DNA of 64,000 nucleotides from Adiantum capillus-veneris (GCA_014529385.2 CM043947.1:97128036-97192035); one strand, 5' to 3'; shown: positions 22,567 through 37,320, numbered from the stretch's first letter. Made by a program: numbers and translations. The notes: generated from the sequence alone by a model not told the origin.

Positions 22567-23686
22567 AAACGGGTCCTGTTTTTGGCTTTTTTTCAATTTT
22601 TGGCAGCTATCCCACTCTAAACTTCATGTTTGTGAGTTTTAGACGGCTAGAGGTTAGGCCTTCATAGTTCTCAACATGTTTTGATGCTTGTAGGGAGAGC
22701 TAAGTGTTAAAACTGAAAGTTATGACCAATTTACAAGAATTGTATAATCCTATTTTTTGGCCAAAATTAGCAATTTTATGATTTTTTTGGGGGCTTTCTT
22801 GATATCCAAATTCAATTTTGATTGTTTAAGTGTAATATATTATAACATAAATCTAATCTTTCTTGAGTTTTGGGGGACCTAATATGCTATATAGCATAGT
22901 ATGATGATGGTTGAGTTTTTTGATTGCTGAAGAATATGATACATTTTAAAGTAGCAAGTATAACTTTCTCAATATTGCTAGTTTTTTAGGCCAATTGTGT
23001 GTATTTTGTAGGTAGTAACCATATCTAATCATAGACTACAAACTTGGCTAGATATTGAGTAGTCTCTATGGGTTTCTAGAGGTCATAATGCTAAACCCGG
23101 TTTTTTCATGTTTGCTGTATTTAGCACTTTATCATTGCCCCCAAGGTTCCAATTGTAAGAGATCCATTATCCTTTTGACATGCTCCATGGCTCCTTTTGA
23201 ATCCAAAGGCCCAAAGGGAACTAAGAAAACATGTATATAGTATCTCTATTGAGCGTGACTATAGAAACTTTGATGATAGGTCCGCAGAATGGCAAAAATA
23301 CAACTTTTCTGTACCTATTTTTTTTTGCCCAAAAAAAAATTAGTGAGGTAAAAGCAACCATATGTTTTGGTCACCAACCCATTGAAGTTAACGGGGCATT
23401 TTATCTCATGTCCTACAAAAATCCCCACTCTTATTTATATGTAATCAACCGTAAGAAATTGTTGTTTTGGGCAAAATGCACTGGTCCATCAACTTTGGAG
23501 GCTTGTAGTGACCAAGGGATGAGAAAAATTACAAGTTTCTCATTTTTTCCATATGTAGTAAGTATTGAACTATAATCTCATGAAAGGAATTTTCAAAATG
23601 AGTGGATCTAATATGGTTTTGGAATTTTTTCCCAAAACCCTGAAAGGACACTTTTATGTCCTATTAGGTTACCATTCTAGTGTTTA

Positions 23687-23886
23687 CCTTACAATTTCAA
23701 ACCCTAATGTTCCAATTTAACCATCTACTCAATCTAAATGTCAAAACTGGGATACAATTTGGAAACTTCTGTAAGTCCCAATATTTACAAAGGTGAAATG
23801 TCGGGTTTTCTCAATAAATGAATAATTACAAAATATAATAATCTGCCGAGCAGTCATTTTCCATAGGGTGTGTCCAGCTTCTAACA
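23687..23886 (-). repeat. E1 5' LTR, outer part
   Basis: Matches 3088-3288 of the 3' LTR almost base for base and ends with ...TTCTAACA, the outer end of E1. It is separated from the rest of the LTR by the TTAA transposon. Confidence 0.9.
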
Positions 23887-23930
23887 GTGCTCATTTGGGC
23901 CACCCAAAATTGGGTGGCCCAAATGAGCAC
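23887..23930. repeat. 44-bp perfect palindrome abutting E1
   Basis: Arm 23887-23907 (GTGCTCATTTGGGCCACCCAA), a 2-nt centre (AA), then its exact complement 23910-23930. The first base follows directly after the last base of the E1 LTR. It looks like the fused ends of a foldback or MITE element. Confidence 0.93.
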
Positions 23931-24135
23931 CTTTACTTTTGAATTAGCGTGTAGAGGCAATAAGTGCGGTAATGAATACGGCAACAGATGCAGTAATATC
24001 TGCGGGTATATTGCCGCGACTATTACCGCGCTTATTGCTGAGAAACCACTACCGCGTACATAGCCGCGGTTATTGCCGCCCCCGCACATTTTTCTCTCTC
24101 CTTTTTTTTTGCATTTCCGTGCCAATGTTAGTGTG
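23931..24135. repeat. Short degenerate repeats rich in CCGC
   Basis: Several copies of a motif like TATTRCCGC and its complement GCGGTAAT lie in 23965-24085. Such clustering is common in subterminal regions of DNA transposons, but no matching terminus is identified. Confidence 0.4.
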
Positions 24136-24310
24136 GTTATAGACAACTCCTCTTATAGTGATATCACATGCGTTCAATGAGTATTTTTTAAAATCCCTAT
24201 TTATGAATATCTCACAAATAACATATATCCTTTTCCCCAATCTATAAACTATTTTCCAATTCCATTTTATGGCACCAAAAAATAAAATTTAATAGCCCTT
24301 TCTATTGCAC

Positions 24311-25154
24311 TCACGTGATAGTCACATGATCATTAAGTGACCCCCCCCCCCCCCCCCCCCCCCCCGAGTTCTTTCCGTAGTTCCAACATTCAAGAACTGA
24401 CTTTGTGCGTGACTTTCTCCGCCTTGAGCAATCACAACCCTTTTGGTTTTTGAACCTCTCCTTAGGTCTTCCTCTTGTTTCCACTGACATTGCAGCACTT
24501 GAAGATACACATGTGCTTCTCCTTTGCATTTCCTCACTTAGGATAGCATCCACAACATCATCAAACTTAAGAGTATTTGTGCTAGAGATAGAGTTATTTA
24601 CAGCTATCACAAGGCTATCCCAACCATCCGGTAGAGACGTTAGTATAAGGAGGGCTTGCACTTCATTGTCAAAATTGACCTTCATCGATCGAAATTGACA
24701 TATGTTGGTACTGTTAAAGTCGTTTAGGTGTTCTACAACTAAACCATTGTCTGTCATCTTTAGATTGAAAAAACGCTTCATTAGAAATACCTTATTGGAT
24801 GCCGATGGTTTCTCATAGAGGCCGTCAAGTGACTTCATTAAGTCCTACGTGGTCTTCATCTCCAAAACATTGAAGGCCACTGTTGACGCCAAGCTTAGCC
24901 AGATTGTTCCTAATGCCTTTCGCTTAAGGACAATCCATGCTTCATCTGCCATTGTTGTTGCAGGATTCTTTGCAAGACCGCCTAGTAGCATAGTAAAGGT
25001 CCTTCTGGGAGAGATAGTCTTCAATTTTCATCTTTCAGTGTTGGTAGTTCTTGCCATTGAACTCATTGATCTTGAGCTTCCCTTCCTCCCTCATTATTAC
25101 CACTCAATTCAAGGAATTCATTCCTTGAGATACTTTAGCTACGAGAAAACCTTT
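24311..25154 (-). pseudogene. gag: Copia gag fragment, unit A
   Basis: Resembles the copia-type Gag (UBN2 family): an N-terminal Lys-Ile-Asn-Glu-Phe-Asn-Gly-Lys-Asn-Tyr motif near 25080, Met-Lys-Ser-Leu-Asp-Gly-Leu-Tyr at 24838, and Leu-Thr-Ser-Leu-Pro-Asp-Gly-Trp-Asp near 24630. It ends at a damaged zinc knuckle (CWNYGKN, second Cys replaced) that runs into 25 consecutive C (24341-24365). A stop (near 24846) and frameshifts break the N-terminal third. Confidence 0.85.
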
Positions 25155-25165
25155 CTCTGATACCA
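25155..25165 (-). promoter_or_regulatory. Copia primer-binding site, unit A
   Basis: Minus strand TGGTATCAGAG two bases after the LTR end, complementary to initiator Met tRNA. Confidence 0.85.
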
Positions 25166-25167
25166 CT

Positions 25168-26408
25168 TGTTAGGAAATAGGACGTAGCTTAATAGATAGT
25201 AGAGTAGCTTACTTAATATAGAGAGATAAATTTTCACACACGAGAGATTATAGAGTAGAGAGAGAGACAAAGAGAAAGAGAGAGTATACGATATACGTGG
25301 TTCACCCAAAGTGGGATACATCCACAAGAAAGCAGCCACTCAATGGCTTTAGTACTTCAAACAAAAAGCAAGTTATAGAGGGATTATATCGTGATTATAC
25401 TGTTAAAAAGCTCCCACCTTGTTTCACTCTCACCACCTCACACCCACCTTGTTGCATCAACTTCCCATTGCACCACAATACCTTTTGTGTGTAGAAGAGG
25501 CCTCCTTTTATAGGCCAAAAGGGTTGCCATCTCTCATGAGAGGCAGCCATGTGTAGCGGCCCTTGTGTAGACAAGTCCAAGTTGGACTCTCCAATGTGCC
25601 CATGTGTGTCTGCCCTTGAGAAGAAAATTCCGTCTTGAAATTGGCCACTTGTCATTGACTTTTGAGCTTCCCTCCAAAACTTCTAATTTTCCAAAAGTTT
25701 GCCCTATATGGGTGTGTGTATCCTTGCTATTTTTTCCAAGCTTTCTCTATTTTTAGCCCACTTGCTATTTTAGGCTAACCTGTGCCTCAAGGGCATGCAT
25801 ACACATCTGGTTAATAGGGAAGAGCCCCAACCTTCAAGTGTGATGTGCCTCCCTCTTGAGCAGTGACGTCGTCATTGTTGCTCTAAGGGGAGGCCATTTT
25901 CCCTCAATATAAAGGGTAAGCCCCGTGGATTCGCCCTCTAGCAGCATGTCGTGTCATCGTACTCTGCAATGCCATCAACGGCAGCGATCGCCGGCCCCGC
26001 TCACAACCTCCACAACAAACACCCATAGCACCACTCACACAGTATTCAGCCGTCCATCATAGCCTAGGATCTCAAGCTCACACGCTCCTTCTTCTTGCCT
26101 AATGGGAGGTCCTCTTCCACTATATATACCATGGGCTGTTAGCCTCCCAAACCCCATGTGGGTTTTATGCCATGCCATGTGGCAATGTTCCACGGACCCA
26201 GCCCTCCAAAGGCCTCAAAAAATGCTTCAAAAATTATACCAACAAACCCTTTTTTCACGTGCATTCAATCACTTGCAATTTATTGCTCAGAGGTTTGATG
26301 ATCAAGTTGTAAAACCAAGGTGAGAGCCCTAATCCCCACTTCAATCTGTATGGATCCCGACACTTCTTCACTTTTTCTTTCTCCTTTTTCCTTTGTTTTT
26401 TCGCGGCA
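25168..26408 (-). repeat. Copia LTR, unit A
   Basis: Plus-strand start TGTTAGGAAATAGG is firm because it abuts the primer site. The far edge, about 26408, is inferred from where similarity to the unit B LTR ends or internal sequence begins. About 95 percent identical by eye to 27457-28667. Confidence 0.7.
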
Positions 26409-26646
26409 AGGTCACCGGTTATAGACAACTCCTCTTATAGTGATATCACATGCGTTCAATGAGTATTTTTTTAAATCCTTATTTATGAATATCTCACAAA
26501 TAACACATATACTTTTCCCCAATCTGTAAATTGTTTTCCAATTCCATTTTATGGCACCCTTATGTATGTGAAAATGTGAGAAAAAATAAAATTTAATAGT
26601 CCTTTCTATTGCACTCACGTGATAGTCACATGATCATAAAGTGACT

Positions 26647-27440
26647 CCCCCCCCCCCCCCAAGTTCATTCCGTAGTTCCAACATTCAAGAACTGACTTTG
26701 TGCGTGACTTGCTCCACCTTGAGCAATCACAACCCTTTTGGTTTTTGAACCTCTCCTTAGGTCTTCCTCTTGTTTCCACTGACATTGCAGCACTTCATGA
26801 TACACATGTGCTTATCCTTTGCATTTCCTCACTTAGAATAGCATCCACAACATCATCAAACTTAAGAGTATTTGTGCTAGAGATAGAGTTACTTACAGCT
26901 ATCACAAGGCTATCCCAACCATCCGGTAGAGACGTTAGTATAAGGAGGGCTCGCACTTCATTGTCAAAATTGACCTTCACTAATCGAAATTGACTTATGT
27001 TGGTGTTAAAGTCATTTAGGTGTTCTCCAACTAAACCATTGTCTGTCATCTTTAGATTGAACAAGCGCTTCATTAGAAATACCTTATTGGATGCCGATGG
27101 TTTCTCATAGAGGCCGTCAAGTGACTTCATTAAGTCCTACGTGGTCTTCATCTCCAAAACATTGAAGGCCACTGTTGACGCCAAGCTTAGCTGGATTGTT
27201 CCTAATTCCTTTCGCTTAAGGACAATCCATGCTTCATCTGCCATTGTTGCGGGCTTCTTTGCAAGACCGCCTAGTAGCATAGTAAAGGTCCTTCTAGTAG
27301 AGATAGTCTTCAATTTTCATCTTTCAGTGTTGGTAGTTCTTGCCATTGAACTTATTGATCTTGAGCTTCCCTTCCTCCCCCATTACTACCACTCAATTCA
27401 AGGAATTATTTCCTTGAGATACTTTAGCTATGAGCAAACC
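26647..27440 (-). pseudogene. gag: Copia gag fragment, unit B
   Basis: Same protein as unit A with a few substitutions and a 3-nt difference (Asn-Thr-Asn-Ile). It is open from 27130 to 26795, then a stop. It ends at a shorter C run (26647-26660), which shows the homopolymer changed length after the duplication. Confidence 0.83.
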
Positions 27441-27443
27441 TTG

Positions 27444-27454
27444 CTCTGATACCA
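27444..27454 (-). promoter_or_regulatory. Copia primer-binding site, unit B
   Basis: Minus strand TGGTATCAGAG two bases after the LTR end. Confidence 0.85.
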
Positions 27455-27456
27455 GT

Positions 27457-28667
27457 TGTTAGGAAATAGGACGTAGCTTAATAGATAGTAGAGTAGCTTA
27501 CTTAATATAGAGAGATAAATTTTCACACACGAGAGACTATAGAGTAGAGAGAGACAGAGATAAAGAGACATTATACGATATGCGTGGTTCACACAAAGTG
27601 GGATACATCCACGAGAAATCAGCCACTCAATGTCTTTAGTTCTTCAAACAAGAAGTAGGTTACAGAGGGATTATACCGTGATTATACCATTAATAAAGCT
27701 CCCACCTTGCTTCGCTCTCACCACCTCACACCCACCTTGTTGCATCAACTTCCCAATGCACCACAATACCTTTTGTGTGTAGAAGAGGCCTCCTTTTATA
27801 GGCCAAAAGGGTTGTCGTCTCTCATGAGAGGCAGCCATGTGTAGCGGCCCTTGTGTAGACAAGTCCAAGTTGGACTCTCCAATGTGCCCATGTGTGTCCG
27901 CCCTTGAGAAGAAAATTCCGTCTTAAAATTGGCCAATGGTCATTGACTTTGACCTCCCTTCCAAAACTTCCTTATTTTCCAAAAATTTGCCCTATATGGG
28001 TGTGTGTATCCTTGCTATTCTCGCCAAGATTTCTCTATTTTTGGCCCACTTGCTATTTTAGGCTAACCTGAGCCTCAAGGGCATGCATACACATCTAGTT
28101 AATAGGGAGGATCCCCGACCTTCATGTGTGATGCGTCTCCCTCTTGAGCAGTGATGTCGCCATCGTTTCTCTAAGGGAGGCCATTTTCCCACAATATAAA
28201 CGGTGAGCCCCGTAAATTCGCCCTCTAGCAGGCATGTCGTGTCATCATACTCTGCAATTCCATCAACGGCAGCAACCACCGGCCCCGCTCACAACCTCCA
28301 ACAGACGCCCATAGCACCACTCACACATTGTGCAGCCGTCCATCATAGCCTAGGAGCTCAAGCTCACATGCTCCTTCTTCTTGCCTAATGGGAGGTCCTC
28401 TTCCAGTATATATACCATGGGCTCTTAGCCTCCCAAACCCCATGTGGGTTTTATGCCATGCCATGTGGCAGTGTTCCACGGACCTAGCCCTCCAAAGGCC
28501 TCAAAAAATGCTTCAAAAATTATACCAACAAACCCTTTTTTCACCTGCATTCAATCACTTGTGCCACAATTTATTTCTCAAGGGTTTGATGAACAAGTTG
28601 TAAAACCAAGGTGAGAACCCTGATCCCCACTTCAATCTGTATGGATCTCGACACTTCTTCACTTTTT
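27457..28667 (-). repeat. Copia LTR, unit B
   Basis: Matches unit A LTR until the sequences diverge after CTTCACTTTTTC at about 28667. Confidence 0.7.
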
Positions 28668-29224
28668 CGGGCTCTCCAATCCTCGCCATCAAAAATTGAA
28701 AATCCATCTGACACCTCATCGCATGTGACTGGCACAAACTTTAACTCGCAATATCTCGTCGATCTGGCCTCTATTTGTCATGCCATCAAATCTTATCAAC
28801 TTCATACAAGGCACACCAACTTCCAAAACTTGGTCACATCCCAAAAACTCCCAGATGGTACGCTGATCAAGGTGACCAAACTGGTACAAAACTGGCCCGC
28901 GGTGAAACTTTAACTGGCAATATCTTGGCAACCGGAACTCCAATTGCCAATTTCAAAAGAGCGATGCACTCCACAAGACGAGCACTTCATAACCATGCAT
29001 CTACTTCATCTATGTTCCTCCATCTGCAATTTTCCAATCCGGTATGGATCTACAAACCATTCCAACTTCAAATTGTCATAACTTTCTTACGTAGCTCCAA
29101 TTGACAAGCCATAAAGACAAGCCTATGGAGAACTTTGAGTACTCTATTTCTAGTCCATAAAATTCCATTCTTGACCACTTCAAACATACCCACTTGTCGC
29201 ATCAAGAACATAGTTTTTGACCTT
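28668..29224. other. Unassigned sequence with a weak internal repeat
   Basis: No gene seen. A motif like CTTTAACTSGCAATATCTYG occurs near 28738 and 28910, and a weaker version near 29065, suggesting an old tandem repeat. Confidence 0.4.
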
Positions 29225-29228
29225 TTAA

Positions 29229-30549
29229 CACTAGGTTGGTAACTTAACAGGACATAAAAGTGTCCTTTCAGGGTTTTGAAAAAAACCTCCAAAACCATAG
29301 TAGATCCACTCATTTTGTAAAATCCTTTCATGAGGTTATAGTTCAAGGCCTACTACACATGGAAAAAATAAGAAACTTGTAAAATTTCTCATCTTTTGGT
29401 CACACCAAGCCTCCAAAGTTGATGGACCAGTACATTTTCATCAAAACAGTCATTTCTTACATTTTGTTCATAAAAATAAGATTAGGGATTTTTGTAGGAC
29501 TTGAGATAAATTCCCTTGTTAACTTCAATGGGTTGGTGATCAGAACATATGATTGCTTCTCACTCACTTTTTTTTTTTTTTTGCCAAAAGAAATAGGTAC
29601 AAAAAAGTTGAATTTTTACCATTCTTCAAACCTTTTATCAAAGTTTCTATAGCCACGCTCAATAAAAATAATATATGCATGTTTTATTAGTTCCCTATTG
29701 TCCTGTAGGTTCATAAGGAGCCATGGACCATGTCAAAAGAATAATACATCTCTTACCAAGGGGAATCTTGGGGACAAAGAGGAAGTGCTAAATACAGCAA
29801 ACATGAAAAAACTGGGTTCAACATTATGAGTTGTAGAATCCCATAGAAACTATTCAATATCTAGCCAAATTTGATCCTTATGACTAGATATGGTTACTAC
29901 CTACAAAATGCATGTAGTTGTCACAAGAAACTAACAATATTGAAAAAGCTATACTTGATATACTAGAATGTTTCGTTTTCTTCTATAATTGAAAAAATCA
30001 ACCATTGTTGTCTACTATGCAAAATAGGGTATTAGGTGCCCCAAAACTCAAGAAATATTAGCTTTATGTTACAATATGGGACATAGAAAATCAAAGATGC
30101 ATTTGGATATCATGAAAGCCACCAAAAAAATCATAGAAGAGCTAAAATTGACTAAAAAAAGGATTTGACAATTTTTGTAATTTGGTCATAACTTACAACT
30201 TTAACATTTATTTCTCCCTATAAGCATCAAGACATGTTGAGGACTACTAAAGATAGTTCTCTAGCATTATGGACCTCACAAACATGAATTCTAGAGTGGT
30301 ATAGTTGCAAAAATTTGAAAAAAGCCAAAAACAGGACCCGTTTTTTCAGACAGTTTAGGTTGTGAAATGTTGTGCAAGGACAAGGGTAAAGATGGAATTG
30401 ATATTCCAAAAAAATATCGAGTTTTTTTCAGCTCATGAGACAACTTTCTAGATAGATAGCACCTCAAAATCCATTTTGAAACTCTTGACATAATTCAAGG
30501 AAAATGGTCACTTAACAGGACATAAAAGTGTCCCATTACCAACCTAATG
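29229..30549. mobile_element. TTAA-flanked TIR transposon, copy 2 (uninterrupted)
   Basis: 1,321 bp, flanked by TTAA on both sides (29225-29228 and 30550-30553). Ends are CACTAGGTTGGTAAC and, inverted, CATTAGGTTGGTAAT, each followed within 10 bp by the GGACATAAAAGTGTCC near-palindrome or its complement. The interior is AT-rich without a plausible frame, so it is non-autonomous. It aligns with copy 1 in reverse orientation over its whole length, including 22572-23682. Confidence 0.88.
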
Positions 30550-30553
30550 TTAA

Positions 30554-30867
30554 AGTCATATTTTGCATATATTTATCATTGAGCTTGCTCGTTATCGAGC
30601 CCTGGTCACTGCTCAATAAACATATAGGCTTCAATCAAGCCTAATCTACATCCTTTTGTTCCTTTTCCCATCATGGAAACCAAGCAACATGATATCCTCA
30701 AAACCAAGCATGCATGAAAATTCTCAATTTTGTAGAATGTAAAAAATAGAAAAAACAAAAAAAATACATGTGGAGTGTTTTGTGATTTGATCTTTGAGTG
30801 ATAGAGATGCATTCTTGTGCATCGCCATCAAATAAAAAGAAAGTTTCATCTAATACGTGCACCGAAT
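30554..30867. other. Unassigned sequence
   Basis: AT-rich; no gene or repeat recognised. Confidence 0.4.
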
Positions 30868-31400
30868 CAAAGTTTTAAGGCTTTGTTAGCCAGTAGAGAA
30901 TAGTATGGATGCCATTCATAGTCAGTTGTCAAAGTTTTCCATGCTTTAACCAGTTTCCATGGATAGTCCTCAAACAAACCGTCCATCCAAGAGTAGTTTA
31001 TTTATAGGTAAAATGTTCCTAAAATCATAAGAATCAATAAGTACACAAGGATAAGTAAGTTTGGATTAACCTACAATCTAAAACCAGTAGAGTCAAAGAC
31101 TACAATAGCTGTGAACAGGAACCCAATCTATAGTTTTAAGGATTTGTTAGCCATTAGCAAATAGTATGGATGTCATTCATAGTCAGTCGTCAAAGTTTTC
31201 CTTACTTTAACCAGTTTCCATGGATAGTCCTCAAACGAACAGTCCATCCAAGAGTAATTCGTTTATATGTAAAACATTCTTGAAATCATAAGAATCAAAA
31301 TAATTACACAATGGTAAGTAATTTTGGATTAACCTACAACCTAAAACCAATAGAGCCAAATACTACAATAGGTATGAGCAGGAATCCGATCTATAGACAA
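30868..31400. repeat. Two tandem copies of a unit of about 265 bp
   Basis: The stretch opening GTTTTAAGGCTTTGTTAGCC near 30871 recurs as GTTTTAAGGATTTGTTAGCC near 31133, and similarity continues to the end of each unit (AACCTACAATCTAAAACCA). The final part also resembles 44680-44720, the start of the sequence leading into the RT. Confidence 0.8.
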
Positions 31401-32467
31401 GGAAAGACCACATGTCAACCTAACAAGGAATTATAGACAGTGGGTCCATCAAGGCCTATGGACAAAAATCTCCAAAGCCAGCGTCCTGGATTCCCATATT
31501 TTTGGGAGAACCTTGTATTTAGGACATGTGTGTTGTTGTTTTTAGACTTATACTTATACACGAAAGAATATAACAGTTCAAAAGACAGTTGACTTTAGAC
31601 AAAGGACAATGATTAGCACAAAAACAACATAGTCTTTGATTCATTTTTGTACATCATATTGAGAATTAGATATCATTCTAGTGTTTTGTACATAAGATAG
31701 TCAAGTACAACTTATTTTGAAGTAAAAGAGGCCAAGAGTTTGTTAGCTTTGAATATATATTACAAGTGTCATTAAACCTATCTGTTGTTGTCCATGTCCT
31801 ACTTGAAACCTTTTAAACTTATACCTACCATCCATGTAGTGTTAATATTAGCAAGTATCCATTCTCAAAATAATAATCCACAGATGAAAGTGACATTTGT
31901 GTGTAGCCGTTAAATCTTAAATAACAAGACATAATTGAATTTTTATATTCAAAAGACAGCTGGCACTGGAATCAAGGAATAGATGTGCACAAAAAAAAAA
32001 TCAGTATTAGAATCATTTAAGTACAATGTTTGTAGGAAAGAGATCCCCTTTCAGTATGTAGAAAGTAAAAGAACTTCCCAAGTCATCAGTGAGTGTTCCA
32101 TCCAGAGTCAAATAGCTTGCCAAAGTAAAAAAACCTATTCCAAGATAAGATAGGGTCCTTACCTGCATCCATCCAAACAAGACAACAATTCAGTTAGCCT
32201 TGGATGTGTTTTACAGGTATCAATGGACCATACGAGTTGTTATCCATGTCCATCTTTTAAAAAAATTAAAACTTTAGACAAGCTTGGTCCATAGTAAGTC
32301 CTTTGTGTTAATAAGTTTTAATTACCACTTCTAATCTAAGTGACAGATTTTCCTTCTAAACCAAGTGGTACATTCCCCTAAGAAAATTTTATGAGTTTAT
32401 TTATCCGTTATATTAGTGAGGTATTTTTTGGAAAATAAGAAAAATATATTACCTTCCTGATGCCATC

Positions 32468-32710
32468 TTATCTTGATAAGTCATAAACTAATAGCCAGCC
32501 AAGTGTTAGAGGCCTAGCCCGTCCAACCTGTGTATGTAAACGCCATGAATCAATGTTGCAATTAGTGATAATGACCAAGTCATTCAAAGAATGCAACGGA
32601 TCTACTTTCATCATATGGGCCCGAAAACAGTTTAAACACACCTCCCCTATATAGAAGGTTTTTTTAGTGACACAAGCGGTGGACAACATGCCATAAAATA
32701 CTGCCAGCAC
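32468..32710 (-). CDS. Conserved exon-like ORF in module M, copy 1
   Basis: 80 codons, kept almost unchanged in all three modules (also 45443-45664 and 47256-47498). It contains Cys-Leu-Asn-Cys-Phe-Arg-Ala-His and Asn-Asp-Leu-Val-Ile-Ile-Thr-Asn. It is followed by a donor-like GAAG/GTAATAT (lost in copy 2). The family is not recognised; conservation may only reflect recent duplication. Confidence 0.4.
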   Translation of the reverse strand: MLAVFYGMLSTACVTKKTFYIGEVCLNCFRAHMMKVDPLHSLNDLVIITNCNIDSWRLHTQVGRARPLTLGWLLVYDLSR

Positions 32711-33643
32711 GGAATTAGTAGTAGGAATCCGACTTTATCCAAGGTATAACCCTTCCAGAATCTTTTCTTGGCTTCATTTACAAAGCCAATACTACCATAT
32801 ACATACCTTCAAAAGAAGCCAGCGAACCAATTCATTAACCATATGCTCCTTAAAATGGTGGGTTTATAGCCAGCCATACTGCCATAAGTAAATGATGTCC
32901 AATTTTCTCAGAATGAGAGTACTCACAGTAGTACAAGATACACGGCGCCTAAGGGCCAAGAATAAACCCCTTTTAATGAACAACATTTAAGCCCAAAAAA
33001 TGAAGACTTGCTCAATTTCTTTACTCACCACAAACTGTCATATACTTACCATCATAAGCACTAGCACAGAGAGCCACTTTACCAACCATAAGCAGCTCAG
33101 AAAACGGACTTTCAATGATGTCCACTTTTTTTCAATGTGAGTCTCCAAAGTAAAACAAGGTACCCGGCGCATGAGATGTAGCTAAGACCAAGAAAAACCC
33201 TATATATTGACAAAACCAGTTTATTGCCAAAACCTTGTAATGTCAGCAGTCAGTAAAATGCTGCCACAGCCTTGAAACCTTAGGTATATGGTCAAGTAGG
33301 TGATGCCAAGCAACCATATTCTATGCTAACAAAATCCTAAAAACCAAAGTGTATAAGAGCCACAGAAAATGATTGTCGAACAAAACGAGTCAAGCAGAAT
33401 AAAAACACCACAATGTTTTACTGAAAACGTCTTTCCCTACTATGTTAAGAAAAATGGCAGAGTAATACTTAAAAGAATCCCAATCAAAAAACGTTCGCGA
33501 GATAAGTTAAGGCCAAAACCTAAGATGTTTGACTAGTGAGCTCCATAGCTCTATTCGTGAAGCAGGTAGCAAATCCTCTCAGACAAAAACACAACACAAA
33601 ACAACCACTGGCTAAGTGAGGGGCAAGGTGCGTCCTCACCTTG

Positions 33644-33651
33644 TTTATATA
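33644..33651 (-). promoter_or_regulatory. TATA box of module M, copy 1
   Basis: Minus strand CTCTATATAAACAAGG. The first ATG (ATGGAGCTCACTAG, near 33543) follows by about 100 bp. The same box is in copy 3. About 130 bp upstream of the box are conserved between the copies, then similarity stops, as expected for the 5' edge of a mobile unit. Confidence 0.65.
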
Positions 33652-33783
33652 GAGGTTGGACTGCCAGTCCTTCGAGCGTGAATGATGAGTGAGGCAAGCC
33701 GCCCTACTTTGTGATCGTGTGGTATCATCAAGCGGTACACAGAAACCCTTGAAAGGGGAGATCCATAGCGAGGAAGAATAGGC

Positions 33784-35735
<1,952 letters not shown>

Positions 35736-35737
35736 GA

Positions 35738-37320
<1,583 letters not shown>

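Larger units (their letters stand above)
17301..23682. mobile_element. TTAA-flanked TIR transposon, copy 1 (split by E2)
   Basis: Termini are CACTAGAATGGTAAC at 17301 and its exact complement ending at 23682 (15-bp TIR). The left flank is TTAA and the right TTTA. Just inside both ends lies a near-palindrome, GGACACTTTTATGTCC or its complement. Without the nested E2 element it is about 1.34 kb and has no coding frame. It disrupts the E1 LTR, whose two halves resume on either side. The related copy at 29229-30549 shares internal sequence in opposite orientation. A non-coding TIR element with TTAA target sites fits a piggyBac-type non-autonomous element. A TA-targeting Tc1/mariner type with TIR ACACTAG is possible, since TA is contained in TTAA. 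Confidence 0.85.
2816..23886 (-). mobile_element. E1: large Ty3/gypsy LTR retrotransposon, nested and truncated
   Basis: Read on the minus strand, the order is 5' LTR (split, 23886-23687 then 17296-16601), primer-binding site (16599-16582), 2-kb leader, a 110-codon ORF, protease-RT-RNase H-integrase, a second protease-like ORF, a spacer, a coiled-coil ORF of about 1,140 codons, polypurine tract, and a truncated 3' LTR. The LTRs begin TGTTAGA and end TCCAACA. RT motifs (LDGFSGYNQ, FGLTNAPATFQ, YMDD) resemble the plant Tat/Athila branch. No gag with a zinc knuckle is visible before pol. All main frames carry stops, so this copy is dead. The 3' LTR lacks its terminal half, so target duplications cannot be checked. 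Its span includes two younger nested elements. Confidence 0.9.
24136..28667 (-). mobile_element. Tandem truncated Ty1/copia units (LTR-gag twice)
   Basis: Two head-to-tail units of about 2.28 kb (24136-26408 and 26417-28667). Read on the minus strand, each has an LTR starting near 28667 or 26408, ending at 27457 or 25168 (TGTTAGGAAATAGG on plus), a Met-tRNA primer site, a copia-type gag fragment, a poly-G run and about 200 bp of shared AT-rich sequence. Protease, integrase and RT are all missing. The same internal deletion in both units means the deleted form was duplicated, probably by unequal recombination between LTRs. Confidence 0.82.
31340..33783 (-). repeat. Module M, copy 1
   Basis: About 2.4 kb, also present as copy 2 (44700-46438) and copy 3 (46439-48535). 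On the minus strand it starts upstream of a TATA box, and the following sequence carries aligned splice-donor-like sites (exon ends at 33050, 32817, 32453 and 32163) with GTAAG or GTATG after each. Two of the exon-like segments are related to each other (Arg-Arg-Val-x-Cys-x-Thr motif). It is separated from any RT and is probably a detached 5' part of the element described at 41131-44607. Confidence 0.6.

Noticed and set aside
24405-25160. Plus-strand reading frames opposite the copia gag
   Set aside because: They are complements of the gag codons, which carry the recognisable Gag motifs on the minus strand; same for 26700-27449.
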